Assembly (NCBI GenBank): GCA_003164275.1
Contig: PLSY01000274.1
Span: 12,101-24,275 of the forward strand
Direction of reading: 5' to 3'
DNA from: Acidimicrobiaceae bacterium
Lineage (GTDB): Bacteria > Actinomycetota > Acidimicrobiia > Acidimicrobiales > RAAP-2
DNA length: 12,175 nucleotides
The notes under the pieces were generated by a model that searched no databases, was not told the DNA's origin, and worked only from the letters and a program-made list of their open reading frames with translations. The position numbers and the translations under genes were made by a program. This document shows positions 1 to 6,977 of this stretch, in pieces (positions within the stretch are counted from its first letter, which is position 1; every line of letters begins with the position of its first letter).

Positions 1-308
1 GTGTCTCGGCAGATCAGGACCGCTCGCGACCAGTGATCCTTGTTCTTCAGGTGACTGAGAAGTCGCGAACGCAATCCGGCCGGTGCCTTTCCCACGTATG
101 TCCCCCAGCCTCCGTCTGGCTCGATGGGGCCGAGTAGGACGTAGACACCCGGGAGATCCCACTCGTTGCCGAGGCGGTGAGCGGTACTCCGATCAACGAT
201 CCCCATACACAAGGCAGCGTGATCGTCGTAGATCAGAATTGGGTCAGCTGCGGACTCGGTGACGAGACTTGTCAGCTTCAATGCGTCGGGAGATGGCTTG
301 ACGTCCAT
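1..308 (-). CDS. GIY-YIG nuclease family protein (N-terminal part; runs off the window)
   Basis: The reverse strand from an ATG at 308 reads about 102 residues without a stop to the window edge. Residues 54-56 are GVY and 71-73 are YVG, the two halves of the GIY-YIG signature. They are followed by K74, then GLRSRL with the conserved arginine at about 80, then a histidine-containing helix ending in HW. This order matches the GIY-YIG endonuclease fold, which cuts DNA with one metal ion. About 50 residues precede the domain, and the catalytic glutamate and everything after residue 102 lie outside the window. A GAGAGG ribosome-binding site sits five bases upstream of the ATG. The 334-bp gap behind it holds a CTCAGC palindrome, so this gene is the last cargo of the left-hand unit. 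Actinobacterial relatives often carry a C-terminal DUF4357-type domain, but I cannot see whether this one does. The family call is firm; the cellular role is unknown. Confidence 0.85.
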   Translation of the reverse strand, partial: MDVKPSPDALKLTSLVTESAADPILIYDDHAALCMGIVDRSTAHRLGNEWDLPGVYVLLGPIEPDGGWGTYVGKAPAGLRSRLLSHLKNKDHWSRAVLICRD

Positions 309-642
309 TTTCGCCTCTCGAGTCAGACCGTGGCTTCGCTACGAATCCAACTTCGGTACCTAGAGCCAGGGCATCGAGTTGGCCGAGCAGCGTTCTTCGC
401 CCTGCGGGGAGACTAGATCACAGGCGCGATGTCGCATCGCAGATCTTGAAACTCAACCGATCGGCTCATCCCCCTACCTCCGTCAAAGATGTGACCCTTC
501 GGCGCGTTCCCGTGGAAGCCGCTTGCTCGCCGGCACGCATGCCTTTCGGACCGTGGGGTCCGCACTAGTGCCCCCGTCCTCAGCCTACGAAGCTGAGACC
601 GTCGATCTCCCATCCCAAATCCCGATTCAAGAACACATGGCG
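309..642. other. Intergenic gap with stacked palindromes
   Basis: I see no convincing gene in these 334 bases. The open frames crossing them show no recognisable domain and no ribosome-binding site. The right half is rich in symmetry. CGGACC/GGTCCG with a four-base loop (547-562) is followed by the perfect 10-bp palindrome GCACTAGTGC (562-571), then by the CTCAGC palindrome (575-597). The last lies about 46 bp downstream of the stop of the minus-strand gene that ends at 643, so it could also act at that transcript's 3' end. Confidence 0.6.
575..597. repeat. CTCAGC-N7-GCTGAG palindrome, copy A
   Basis: The arms CTCAGC (579-584) and GCTGAG (592-597) are perfect and flank the seven bases CTACGAA. 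The stretch 575-597 matches copy C (6222-6244) at 22 of 23 bases, the only difference being C/G at 585. Similarity continues left into a GTGCCCC block at 569-575. The copy lies between two minus-strand genes. Confidence 0.85.
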
Positions 643-2919
643 CTAGGTTTCGGGAGCCTCTTCTGCAAGTAGAGCAACTGCGGCCAGTCCCAAACGCAGT
701 GGCGCGTCGTCTGGCTCACCGAGGCTCGCGGCAAGCAGCTCCCCCTCGCGCAGCAGGTCTTGAATCAGATCGGGCATCACCTTCGATTGCGAAGCTGCAA
801 GTAGAAGCTCCGAGACCAGCATCACTCGATCATCAAGATTCGTGCGACGAATCGACCCGAGCAATGCCTCTCGCGCCACCTGCAGATCCTCTCCCCACCA
901 GATCTCGGTCGGCTTCAACCAACGCAGAATCGAAGCAATGATGATTGGGTCGTAGTAAGACCGCAGAATCGCCGTCATCTCGAACATCCGCCACAAGGCG
1001 ACCCGTCGAGGCTCGTCTGCCCTCACTCGGGCATGGTGTACAGCAGCACAAATTGCCGCAAAGGCAGACCGAACCCGCAGATCCTCCCCGTAGTAAGACA
1101 TTGGGCTCAGGCGGGTCGCGGTAGCTCCCGTGTGGTCGCCACCGCCCCAAAGCACCTGCGAATCCCCAGTGAATCCGGAGCAGGTTGCGAGTCTCTCGTT
1201 GAGGAACTCCTCAACGTAAGCCGGCATTCCGTGGATCGCACCGATGATGTCCAATTCCTCTTGGAGGGGATGCCTGGTCTCGGGAATATAGCTCTCCCAC
1301 AAACTGACTAGCCGCCTTGCCAATGAGTTATTCAGAGTCTCCCTGATCCTGCCGTCTTCTGGTCGGAGGTGCATCACCAAACCATCAATGTCATACCGAC
1401 CTGCACCGCGCCGCAATGCTTGTACGCCATATAGCGCCTGCTGAAGGGACAGTCCACTAACAAGACCGAGCCTGAACAGGAGTACCCGATCCGCAGCGAC
1501 AAGACGGTCTCTCAGGTCGTCGCCGACTCCTCCGTCAGTCGGGAATACCGACAGTGGAGCAGCAAGCGGGCCCAACAGATTCGTAACAAACCCTTCGAAA
1601 TGCTCGATCTCCGCCTCGCGTGGGTCGACCAAGACGACGTCGTACTGGTCGTGAAGATCTCCTTGCCCGACCAGAGCCTCAAGCCTTGGCCCAGCTGCAG
1701 CAATGAGATGACCCTTCCCAGCTTCGCTGCTCAGAAGGTCGGCGAAGTTGACTTTGAGGGTCATGAACTTGTCATTCCCATATCTTGGGTGTGAGCCACT
1801 TACTTCGCTCTGTGACTCCAGCGACACCGCGTCTGCTAGATCAATAGCCTCCCAAAACTCCCGCTGCGCGTATCCCCAATCGGCACTCGGCATCATGCGC
1901 TCAGGATTGGGAAGAACCATCCCGTCGAAGGTCGAAGGGTCGATCTGCACGATCCGAGCGGGTCCCGTTCGGCAGGCCTCGCAATCCTCACTTGGGACGT
2001 CACGTGACTCCCTTAGCCCCGTCCATGTGTGCACAGGAAGTCCATCTGGAAATAGCTCTCGACCACCTTCTCCTGCTTTGTCCACAACAATGTGCAGCGA
2101 TGCTGGTGGCCGAGCGACTTGTTGCAGTGCCGACAGAACCCGGTCCACCAGGGAGCCTGTTGAATGCACCGAGACGACGGCGATAACTCCACTTCCTCGA
2201 TCCACATCCCTAACAGCCTTCATGGTATCGAGGCGATTCTTGGGATATTCCTCCAATGACACAACCGATCCAAGTGACATCCCTGCTCGGACGGTCATTG
2301 CTTCCAATGCTGCAGCAATCGGAATAATGGATGGGGAATCTAGAAGTATGCCTGCCCCATCAGTGACATCGGCGGCCAACCAGCTCGCGAGTCCCCTAGC
2401 GTCGCGGATGGTCCGGATCGAATCAGCGAGCCTTACGAAGCACTCGCCATGGGCACCGCTTGGAAGTCGGAAGTGATATTCGGTTGGATGCCAGATGCCC
2501 TTGTTGTGCTGCAAGAGGGCCGACACCTCAATGTGTCGACACTGCTGCAGAATCTCCTGCCCTGCCGCCAGTTCAGCGACCTCTCCTGCGTCAGAGACCT
2601 CCGATGCTCGAGCCGGAGCTCCGACTGGAAGCTCGAAAAGTACTAGTCGAGGGTCTGCACGCAGTCGGTCGAGGGTCGATCGAACGTGTGAGCCGAACTC
2701 GTCCAACCATTCGGTGGAAGGCACAATCGAGAGCCGGATGGCAATGTCGGAGGCGCTGGCCACTACTGCGGGCGGCGCGGATCTCAGTCTCGCTGCGAGA
2801 TCGCTCGGAACATCTCCATCTGCCACTTCAAGATCAACGAAAAGTGTCGGTGATTCATCGACCGGTCCAAGTGGCATCCAGCCGGCATTAGCACGAGAGA
2901 TCCGCCCGAGACACGCCAC
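643..2919 (-). CDS. Large protein with two phosphoribosyltransferase-like regions, partner of the GHKL ATPase
   Basis: This is a 758-residue protein starting at GTG 2919, seven bases after the TAA of the upstream ATPase gene. There is no strong ribosome-binding site, so translational coupling is likely. I recognise no named family. Residues about 150-265 have the look of a type I phosphoribosyltransferase: an HGECFVRL strand, DSPSIIPIAAALEAM as the first nucleotide-binding turn, and VVSVHSTGSLVDRVLSAL where the PRPP loop should be. A CEAC motif at 313-316 could bind zinc or form a disulfide. Residues about 425-505 look like a second, more worn copy, with DVVLVDPRE and VLLFRLGLVSGLSLQQAL. In both loops the usual pair of acidic residues before the TG turn is missing, so catalysis is doubtful and a ligand-sensing or structural role is possible. 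The C-terminal 250 residues are mainly helical. The domain call is from memory of the fold, not from a search. Confidence 0.7.
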   Translation of the reverse strand: MACLGRISRANAGWMPLGPVDESPTLFVDLEVADGDVPSDLAARLRSAPPAVVASASDIAIRLSIVPSTEWLDEFGSHVRSTLDRLRADPRLVLFELPVGAPARASEVSDAGEVAELAAGQEILQQCRHIEVSALLQHNKGIWHPTEYHFRLPSGAHGECFVRLADSIRTIRDARGLASWLAADVTDGAGILLDSPSIIPIAAALEAMTVRAGMSLGSVVSLEEYPKNRLDTMKAVRDVDRGSGVIAVVSVHSTGSLVDRVLSALQQVARPPASLHIVVDKAGEGGRELFPDGLPVHTWTGLRESRDVPSEDCEACRTGPARIVQIDPSTFDGMVLPNPERMMPSADWGYAQREFWEAIDLADAVSLESQSEVSGSHPRYGNDKFMTLKVNFADLLSSEAGKGHLIAAAGPRLEALVGQGDLHDQYDVVLVDPREAEIEHFEGFVTNLLGPLAAPLSVFPTDGGVGDDLRDRLVAADRVLLFRLGLVSGLSLQQALYGVQALRRGAGRYDIDGLVMHLRPEDGRIRETLNNSLARRLVSLWESYIPETRHPLQEELDIIGAIHGMPAYVEEFLNERLATCSGFTGDSQVLWGGGDHTGATATRLSPMSYYGEDLRVRSAFAAICAAVHHARVRADEPRRVALWRMFEMTAILRSYYDPIIIASILRWLKPTEIWWGEDLQVAREALLGSIRRTNLDDRVMLVSELLLAASQSKVMPDLIQDLLREGELLAASLGEPDDAPLRLGLAAVALLAEEAPET

Positions 2920-2926
2920 AGTAAAC

Positions 2927-4105
2927 TTATACAGTCAATACTGAATCTTCGAGGATGGGTGAACCCAGACTTCTGCCCTGGTCAACTTTCTTGTTCACGC
3001 CGATTACCATATGCACGATGGTTCCCGCAATATCAAAATGCGGGACTTGTCTCACTCTGATATCACCAGACGTCGAGGCATCAGCAACCAGGGTATTGCT
3101 GATGCCTCGATCTGCATTTGTAGCGATGGTGAGCGATCCCCCTAGACGCCTACCGAGGCTTACTAGTTCTGGAAAGCCCCTACCTTCAGCCCTTCCATAT
3201 GGAGGAAGAGAGCCTTCTAGCATTTTCCGAATGAGATCTTCGTCCTCTCCAAGTCCGCTCTGATCTGACTTCCTAAACTTTGGACGGAGTGTGGCAGGTA
3301 TACCGTGTCCGGTGTCAGACACGAGAATATGCAGTGTTTCGCCGCCTCCTCCCGAAGTCACGAATAGTGACACGAGCCCGAAACGTTGATCCTTGCTTAT
3401 ATCTCTCTGCAGCGGCGGCCGACTGGCTATCGAGGAGAAGGGGTGAACGGACAGGTTGTATAGTAGTTCGGCCACGACTTCGTGCGCGGACGACAGAATC
3501 TCGGGATCCAATCTTTGTTCTAGAGCTTCAAACCAGTGGCTAAGTACGTTGTCACTAAGTTCTTTGACAAGTCTGTCTCTACCGACGCTCAAATGCGGAT
3601 TGATGAATGCAATGTGGGTCTTGCTCACCGTACTGAAGTGTCCTGAGTAGGGACTGGTTCCAGCACCCCACACGCTTGACCGAAACTCGCGGTCGGCGGG
3701 GTCCCACCGGCCCCTCCACGGATCCAAGCGGGCCACGGCTGGGACTGAAGTTACAAGTTGACCTTCCTCGGCCTCCACTAGCAGCTCAGTTGAGCCGCGC
3801 TGCGCTAACGCAAACCAAAGTCCCGCTGATGCCATTCGCTGAAGCACTGATCCGCTCGAGGGAATACGCACTGTGAGCGGTTTCCGGCGTAGGGATGTCA
3901 GCAATAGATTGGCTAGCAACGTCATGGCAGTGAAGTCCAGTTGCGACTGGGAACGGGACCTCGACGACATCCCTCGAAGGTCCAAGACAGTGGGGTCGTC
4001 AGCCCGCGCCGAGGTGAGGGCGCGAGCCACAGACGCCACATCATCTTCCTGAAGCTTGTCTAGGGTTATGTCCATCGGGATTCGCGAGTGCCTCTGTCGC
4101 ATCAT
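2927..4105 (-). CDS. STAS-like domain fused to a GHKL (histidine kinase-type) ATPase domain
   Basis: I chose the ATG at 4105 (392 residues) because AGGG lies four bases upstream, or seven bases upstream of a second ATG at 4102; a GTG at 4123 is also possible. Residues about 12-110 resemble a STAS-like module: VLDLRG, a helix at DFTAMTLLANLLL, then LTVRIPSSGSVLQRM. Residues about 205-370 carry the GHKL boxes: an N box with E213 and N217 (AELLYN), a G1 box DTGHG (264-268), and a G2 box GRAEGRGF with G308 and G310. The domain ends in a GTIVHMVI strand. GHKL domains bind ATP in anti-sigma kinases, sensor kinases, MutL and Hsp90. No HisKA dimerisation domain or membrane segment is visible, so this is a soluble protein and not a classical sensor kinase. 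It is the first gene of a two-gene unit with the PRTase-like protein, which suggests the products work together. Confidence 0.8.
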   Translation of the reverse strand: MMRQRHSRIPMDITLDKLQEDDVASVARALTSARADDPTVLDLRGMSSRSRSQSQLDFTAMTLLANLLLTSLRRKPLTVRIPSSGSVLQRMASAGLWFALAQRGSTELLVEAEEGQLVTSVPAVARLDPWRGRWDPADREFRSSVWGAGTSPYSGHFSTVSKTHIAFINPHLSVGRDRLVKELSDNVLSHWFEALEQRLDPEILSSAHEVVAELLYNLSVHPFSSIASRPPLQRDISKDQRFGLVSLFVTSGGGGETLHILVSDTGHGIPATLRPKFRKSDQSGLGEDEDLIRKMLEGSLPPYGRAEGRGFPELVSLGRRLGGSLTIATNADRGISNTLVADASTSGDIRVRQVPHFDIAGTIVHMVIGVNKKVDQGRSLGSPILEDSVLTV

Positions 4106-4289
4106 GTCACCCTGGAGTGACACCTACTGAATCGATCCACATGGGTCATCTGGCTGCTGAAGCCTGTTGGCGTGGAGTCTGGCTTTCCTAGGAATTCCGG
4201 GTCTTGTCGACCTTCCTGATTCCGACGATCGGTCGGAGGTGTCGGGCTTCGTGAAATCGTAGTCGAGCATGACCAAATGGATTGGCCGG

Positions 4290-4325
4290 CTGGTGACCGC
4301 AGCGTGGCGGCGGGTGGTCACCCAG
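4290..4325. repeat. Inverted repeat GGTGACC / GGTCACC
   Basis: Perfect 7-bp arms at 4292-4298 and 4316-4322 are separated by a GC-rich 17-base loop; CT and AG beyond the arms extend the stem past one unpaired base. It could be an operator or an RNA hairpin in the divergent promoter region. The sequence does not say which. Confidence 0.5.
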
Positions 4326-4369
4326 CACCCGGGGAGGTCCTTCGCGAAGAGGCCAGTCAGCCCCAGGTG

Positions 4370-4408
4370 GTGCCCCTCCTCAGCGTGCGACGCAGGGCGG
4401 TCTGGCAC
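4370..4408. repeat. CTCAGC palindrome family, degenerate copy B1
   Basis: CCTCAGC (4378-4384) and the centre GTGCGAC are intact, but the right arm reads GCAGGG instead of GCTGAG. The 16 bases from 4378 (CCTCAGCGTGCGACGC) are identical to copy D2 at 9895. An outer GTGCC (4370-4374) pairs with GGCAC (4404-4408), so the whole can still fold into a longer hairpin. Confidence 0.65.
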
Positions 4409-4411
4409 GGT

Positions 4412-4431
4412 CCTCAGCCTCACTAGCTGAG
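4412..4431. repeat. CTCAGC-N7-GCTGAG palindrome, copy B2
   Basis: Perfect 6-bp arms (4413-4418 and 4426-4431) flank CTCACTA. It starts 34 bp after the start of B1, so B is a double site made of one worn and one intact copy, as at D. It is upstream of, not downstream of, the adjacent genes on both sides, which argues against a simple terminator here. Confidence 0.75.
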
Positions 4432-4538
4432 CACTCGGCAAGCCTCGGAGCGTTGTGCACACGCCAGAGGTGACAATCGCAGAGTTGGCGACGTGCCGTA
4501 GCCTCGGCCGCGTTCGATCGACGGCAGTGAGGTGACCG

Positions 4539-5291
4539 ATGTCCAGACTTTTCGGGCTTCCAGATGGCGTACATGGCAGTGCGGCCTTCAGCAAGGACAA
4601 GGAGTTCCGATACTCGCTCGAGCGCAGGTGGAATGCCGATCTTCCTCAGTTCACGTTCATCCTCTTGAATCCCTCTGAAGCGGGGGCTGATCGCGACGAC
4701 GAGACCAGCCAACGACTGCACGCCCTCACCATGGCCAATGGGGGCGGGGGCTTCGAGCTCATCAATCTCTTTGCGAAAGTTGATACCGACCAGATCGGAC
4801 TTACCTATCCGGCGGCCGTGGGCGAGACCGTCGCATCGAACGACGAGTGGATAGCCGCTGCCGTCTCCCGATCTCGGACTCTGGTTCTGGGTTGGGGAGA
4901 TGGGAGTAGCCAAGGAGTGACTGCAGCAGCACGAGAGGCGGGCGTCCGACGGCGGGCCAGGGAAGTCTGGCCGATGGTGCGCTTCTACAGTCCCAGGTGC
5001 TTCAAGGTCAATGCGAGCGGATCGCCCGGCCATCCGCTCTACCTCAAATCGACATCAAGGATCTCGAGATACTCGCCCAAGCCCGACTACCCCTGGGAGC
5101 TTGGAAGAGAGCTGGGCGACGTGCACCGAGGTGTGTCACCACTGCATTCAGTGGTGACGATGGTGCCGCTGCCTGAATACCAACGGCGAGGGGTACGGCG
5201 TGCGTGGCTCAGGATGCATGGGCTCGAGACCGGCCTTTCGAAGCTGGTCATTCGTCGGGATCTCACCGGCGTGCTACAGCAGGATGAGTAG
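4539..5291 (+). CDS. DUF1643 domain-containing protein
   Basis: This is a 250-residue protein whose ATG follows GAGGTG by four bases, a good ribosome-binding site. The N-terminal 170 residues show the DUF1643 pattern in order: FRYSLERRW (23-31), FILLNPSEAGADRDD (40-54) with the LNPS turn and acidic cluster, GGFELINLFA (70-79), an ND pair at 101-102, LGWGDG (117-122), and GHPLYLK (164-170), where the family domain normally ends. About 80 further residues, basic and without a recognisable domain, form a C-terminal extension. DUF1643 proteins are small, soluble, biochemically undefined and common in phage, plasmid and island DNA. The gene lies 120 bp upstream of a DUF429 gene that has its own apparent promoter, so co-transcription is possible but not required. 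The family call is firm; the function is unknown. Confidence 0.88.
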   Translation: MSRLFGLPDGVHGSAAFSKDKEFRYSLERRWNADLPQFTFILLNPSEAGADRDDETSQRLHALTMANGGGGFELINLFAKVDTDQIGLTYPAAVGETVASNDEWIAAAVSRSRTLVLGWGDGSSQGVTAAAREAGVRRRAREVWPMVRFYSPRCFKVNASGSPGHPLYLKSTSRISRYSPKPDYPWELGRELGDVHRGVSPLHSVVTMVPLPEYQRRGVRRAWLRMHGLETGLSKLVIRRDLTGVLQQDE

Positions 5292-5394
5292 GACCTTAAT
5301 GATCGAGAACATGCCCGCACGGTACGCGCCGGGTGTGACAACAGGCGGAGGTCGTTCTTCCCAATGTCGAATGTCCCAGTGTCCAGGGCCGGCC

Positions 5395-5410
5395 TACAAT
5401 CAACCCTCGA
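5395..5410 (+). promoter_or_regulatory. Leaderless-type -10 box for the DUF429 gene
   Basis: TACAAT at 5395-5400 ends ten bases before the ATG at 5411, and there is no Shine-Dalgarno sequence in between. Transcription from this box should begin at or within a few bases of the start codon, giving a leaderless mRNA. No clear -35 hexamer is visible at the expected distance. Confidence 0.55.
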
Positions 5411-6154
5411 ATGATCACCGCAGGCGTCGATCTCTCCTCACAGGACCAAAACACGGGAATCTGTGCGATCGATTGGTCGAATGACGAGGCCACCGTGGTC
5501 GACCTCGAGCTCAAGGTGGCCGACCGGGCAATTGTCGATCTCATCGCTTCGGCCGACAAGGTGGGCATCGACTCGCCCCTTGGCTGGCCGATTGCATTCG
5601 CTGAGGCTGTCGCAGTTCACTCAAAGAGCGGAACGTGGCCGGCTGACTACCGGCATGGGCAGACGTTTGACTTCCGTCTGAGGCGCACCGACTACTGGAT
5701 CTGGAAGGACCTGGATCTTCCTCAGCCCCTGTCCGTCTCAACTGACCGGATCGCACTTCCAGCTATGCGGGCGGCTGCACTACTCTCAGCCCTCACCGAA
5801 CGGGTGCCGCTCGACGGCTCGGGCGTCGTTGTCGAGGTCTATCCGGCAGCCGCGCTCAATCGATGGGGACTACCCTCTCGTGGCTACAAGGGCCAGCACA
5901 ACCACGAGGCCCGCTCGGCCCTTGTCTCCGAGTTTCGTGCAGCCACAGATGGATGGCTGACCGTCTCCTCGCCTCATGAGGAGCTCTGCCGCTCCAGTGA
6001 CGACGCATTTGACGCACTCATTGCCGCACTCGTGGCGCGAGCCGCCGAAAAGGCTCTCATCGAGCCCATTCCACCTGAGCACCGGGCCGTTGCTCTACGG
6101 GAAGGGTGGGTCGCCGTTCCACTCCTGGATTCACTATCCGAATTGCGGTTTTGA
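5411..6154 (+). CDS. DUF429 family protein, predicted RNase H-like nuclease
   Basis: This 247-residue protein shows the full DUF429 layout. It opens with a beta strand ending in D7 (GVDLSS), followed by VGIDSPLGWP with D54, then RRTD (91-94), then VVVEVYPAAALNRWG with E142 at the YPAA motif, and SSDDAFDALIAALVARA with D197, D198 and D201 near the C terminus. These acidic positions are the expected metal ligands of an RNase H fold; the nuclease activity is predicted for the family and not, to my knowledge, proven for this branch. The length is normal and the frame intact. The ATG at 5411 follows a TACAAT box with no ribosome-binding site, so the message is probably leaderless. A CTCAGC palindrome 68 bp after the stop separates it from a convergent small gene. 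Confidence 0.88.
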   Translation: MITAGVDLSSQDQNTGICAIDWSNDEATVVDLELKVADRAIVDLIASADKVGIDSPLGWPIAFAEAVAVHSKSGTWPADYRHGQTFDFRLRRTDYWIWKDLDLPQPLSVSTDRIALPAMRAAALLSALTERVPLDGSGVVVEVYPAAALNRWGLPSRGYKGQHNHEARSALVSEFRAATDGWLTVSSPHEELCRSSDDAFDALIAALVARAAEKALIEPIPPEHRAVALREGWVAVPLLDSLSELRF

Positions 6155-6221
6155 ACATAAGCCACCACCCAGGACGTCGCAGTCCCATCCCACTCGGTGG
6201 CAGCAGTTAACAACGAGCCCT

Positions 6222-6251
6222 CGTCCTCAGCGTACGAAGCTGAGTTGGCTC
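6222..6251. repeat. CTCAGC-N7-GCTGAG palindrome, copy C
   Basis: Perfect arms (6226-6231, 6239-6244) flank GTACGAA. It matches copy A at 22 of 23 bases. An outer GAGCC (6215-6219) can pair with GGCTC (6247-6251), and a CCAC/GTGG hairpin lies just upstream (6190-6200). It sits between two convergent genes, so here a bidirectional terminator role is also conceivable, although no T-tract follows on either strand. Confidence 0.85.
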
Positions 6252-6252
6252 C

Positions 6253-6534
6253 TTAAACGTCGGGGGGAGGTTCGGCGTCAACCGTCTCGAGGCCGGTCAT
6301 GTCGTCGACAGCACGGAGGATGTACGTGTCATCCTCGAAGGGTCCCTCCCAACGGTAAGGGGGTGACCAGCCTAGGTTCTTGGCCGCAACTGAAGCGGCG
6401 GTCTGCGCTGAGGAGACTGTTGGGCCTTCTACATTCGCACCTGCGGTTCCTCCGAGCCCATAGACAGTTCCGCCACAGCCGCCTGGCTGCGGACGAAGAA
6501 CTCCAGCAATTTCCAGCTTGACTTTTCTTTCCAT
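6253..6534 (-). CDS. Small hypothetical protein, 93 residues, glycine/alanine-rich
   Basis: I place the start at the ATG at 6534 because GGGGAAGG ends five bases upstream; an ATG at 6549 would put that ribosome-binding site inside the coding region. The product starts with a basic strand (MERKVKLEIAGVLRP), continues with a Gly-rich turn region (PGGCGGTVYGLGGTAG), then an alanine-rich helix (SSAQTAASVAAKNLGW), and ends with an acidic, proline-rich tail (DAEPPPDV). No signal peptide, membrane segment or known domain is visible. It is divergent from the PIN gene, with about 215 bp between the starts, and lies in the same inter-palindrome unit, so the two could be functionally linked. No antitoxin family is recognisable. 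It is probably a real gene given its ribosome-binding site and sensible composition; its function is unknown. Confidence 0.6.
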   Translation of the reverse strand: MERKVKLEIAGVLRPQPGGCGGTVYGLGGTAGANVEGPTVSSAQTAASVAAKNLGWSPPYRWEGPFEDDTYILRAVDDMTGLETVDAEPPPDV

Positions 6535-6568
6535 CGGGACCTTCCCCATTTTGAGATTGGCGCATCAA

Positions 6569-6588
6569 GCGCTAGTGCCCCTCCTAAC
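6569..6588. repeat. Possible half-copy of the intergenic palindrome element
   Basis: GCGCTAGTGCCCC here matches GCACTAGTGCCCC left of copy A (562-574) at 12 of 13 bases, and GTGCCCCTCCT (6575-6585) is identical to the stretch leading into copy B1 (4370-4380). The sequence then diverges (AACACC), and the CTCAGC arms are absent. This may be a remnant of an old site between the small gene and the PIN gene. Confidence 0.35.
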
Positions 6589-6924
6589 ACCCAGGATACC
6601 CGGAGGCTGACCAGAAGGACGTAGGCCTTGTGCAGGCTGACGAGGAACCCCGCATGAATCCTTGGTGCCTCGACTAGTCCGGGTGAGAGCCCCTTCCAGA
6701 GGCTGGCACATGGTCCCTGACACGACTGCGACTATGTTCTGTCGGCAAGGATGCGGCTGGCTCGCTACCATGACAACGTGGCTCTCAGCGAGGCGGGCGG
6801 GTCGATCTCAGCTACTCCCGATCTTGGACTGTTCAGCGAATTCCCCGGCTATCGAACGCCGACCGACGACGACTACCGGGCCGTACTTGAATACGGCCTC
6901 GTCGTCCTCGATGCCAACGTCCTA

Positions 6925-6929
6925 CTAAA
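6925..6929. repeat. Target-site duplication, left copy (CTAAA)
   Basis: CTAAA occurs immediately before the left IS end and again after the right end. The intact gene would read CTACTAAATCTC across the site (codons L58, L59, N60, L61). Confidence 0.85.
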
Positions 6930-6942
6930 CCCTGATCCACCG
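6930..6942 (+). repeat. IS1380 terminal inverted repeat, left
   Basis: CCCTGATCCACCG. The right end read from outside inwards is CCTGCATCCACCG, 10 of 13 positions the same, or better with one gap in each. Confidence 0.75.
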
Positions 6943-6977
6943 AATAACTGCCTGATCCGGTAGCCGCGCATCCGCGG

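Larger units (their letters stand above)
4106..4538. other. Divergent intergenic region with hairpins and two CTCAGC palindromes
   Basis: About 430 bp separate the minus-strand ATPase gene from the plus-strand DUF1643 gene, so promoters for both should lie here. I could not pick out a convincing -35/-10 pair for either. The middle part (4220-4420) is clearly more GC-rich than the flanks and stays open on both strands: a minus-strand frame reaches the TAG at 4124, and a 53-codon plus-strand frame starts at 4270. Neither has a ribosome-binding site or recognisable product. The region holds a GGTGACC/GGTCACC hairpin (4292-4322), the 8-bp palindrome TTCGCGAA (4341-4348), and copies B1 and B2 of the dispersed palindrome. 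Confidence 0.5.

Noticed and set aside
578..597. tRNA gene or tRNA fragment at the palindromes
   Set aside because: The stem-loop resembles an anticodon arm, but no D-arm, GGTTCGA-type T-arm or acceptor pairing is present at any copy.
4124..4600. 158-codon minus-strand open frame as a gene
   Set aside because: It overlaps the start of the well-supported DUF1643 gene, lacks a ribosome-binding site and a recognisable domain, and its GC-rich third positions are matched by the opposite strand.
6604..6641. Direct repeat AGGCTGAC (6604 and 6634) upstream of the PIN gene
   Set aside because: Two 8-bp copies 30 bp apart could be operator half-sites, but they are too short and lack symmetry, so chance cannot be excluded.
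5720..6813. CTCAGC hexamers inside the DUF429 and PIN genes (about 5720, 5785, 6783, 6808)
   Set aside because: No GCTGAG arm follows seven bases later; they are single hexamers explained by coding sequence.
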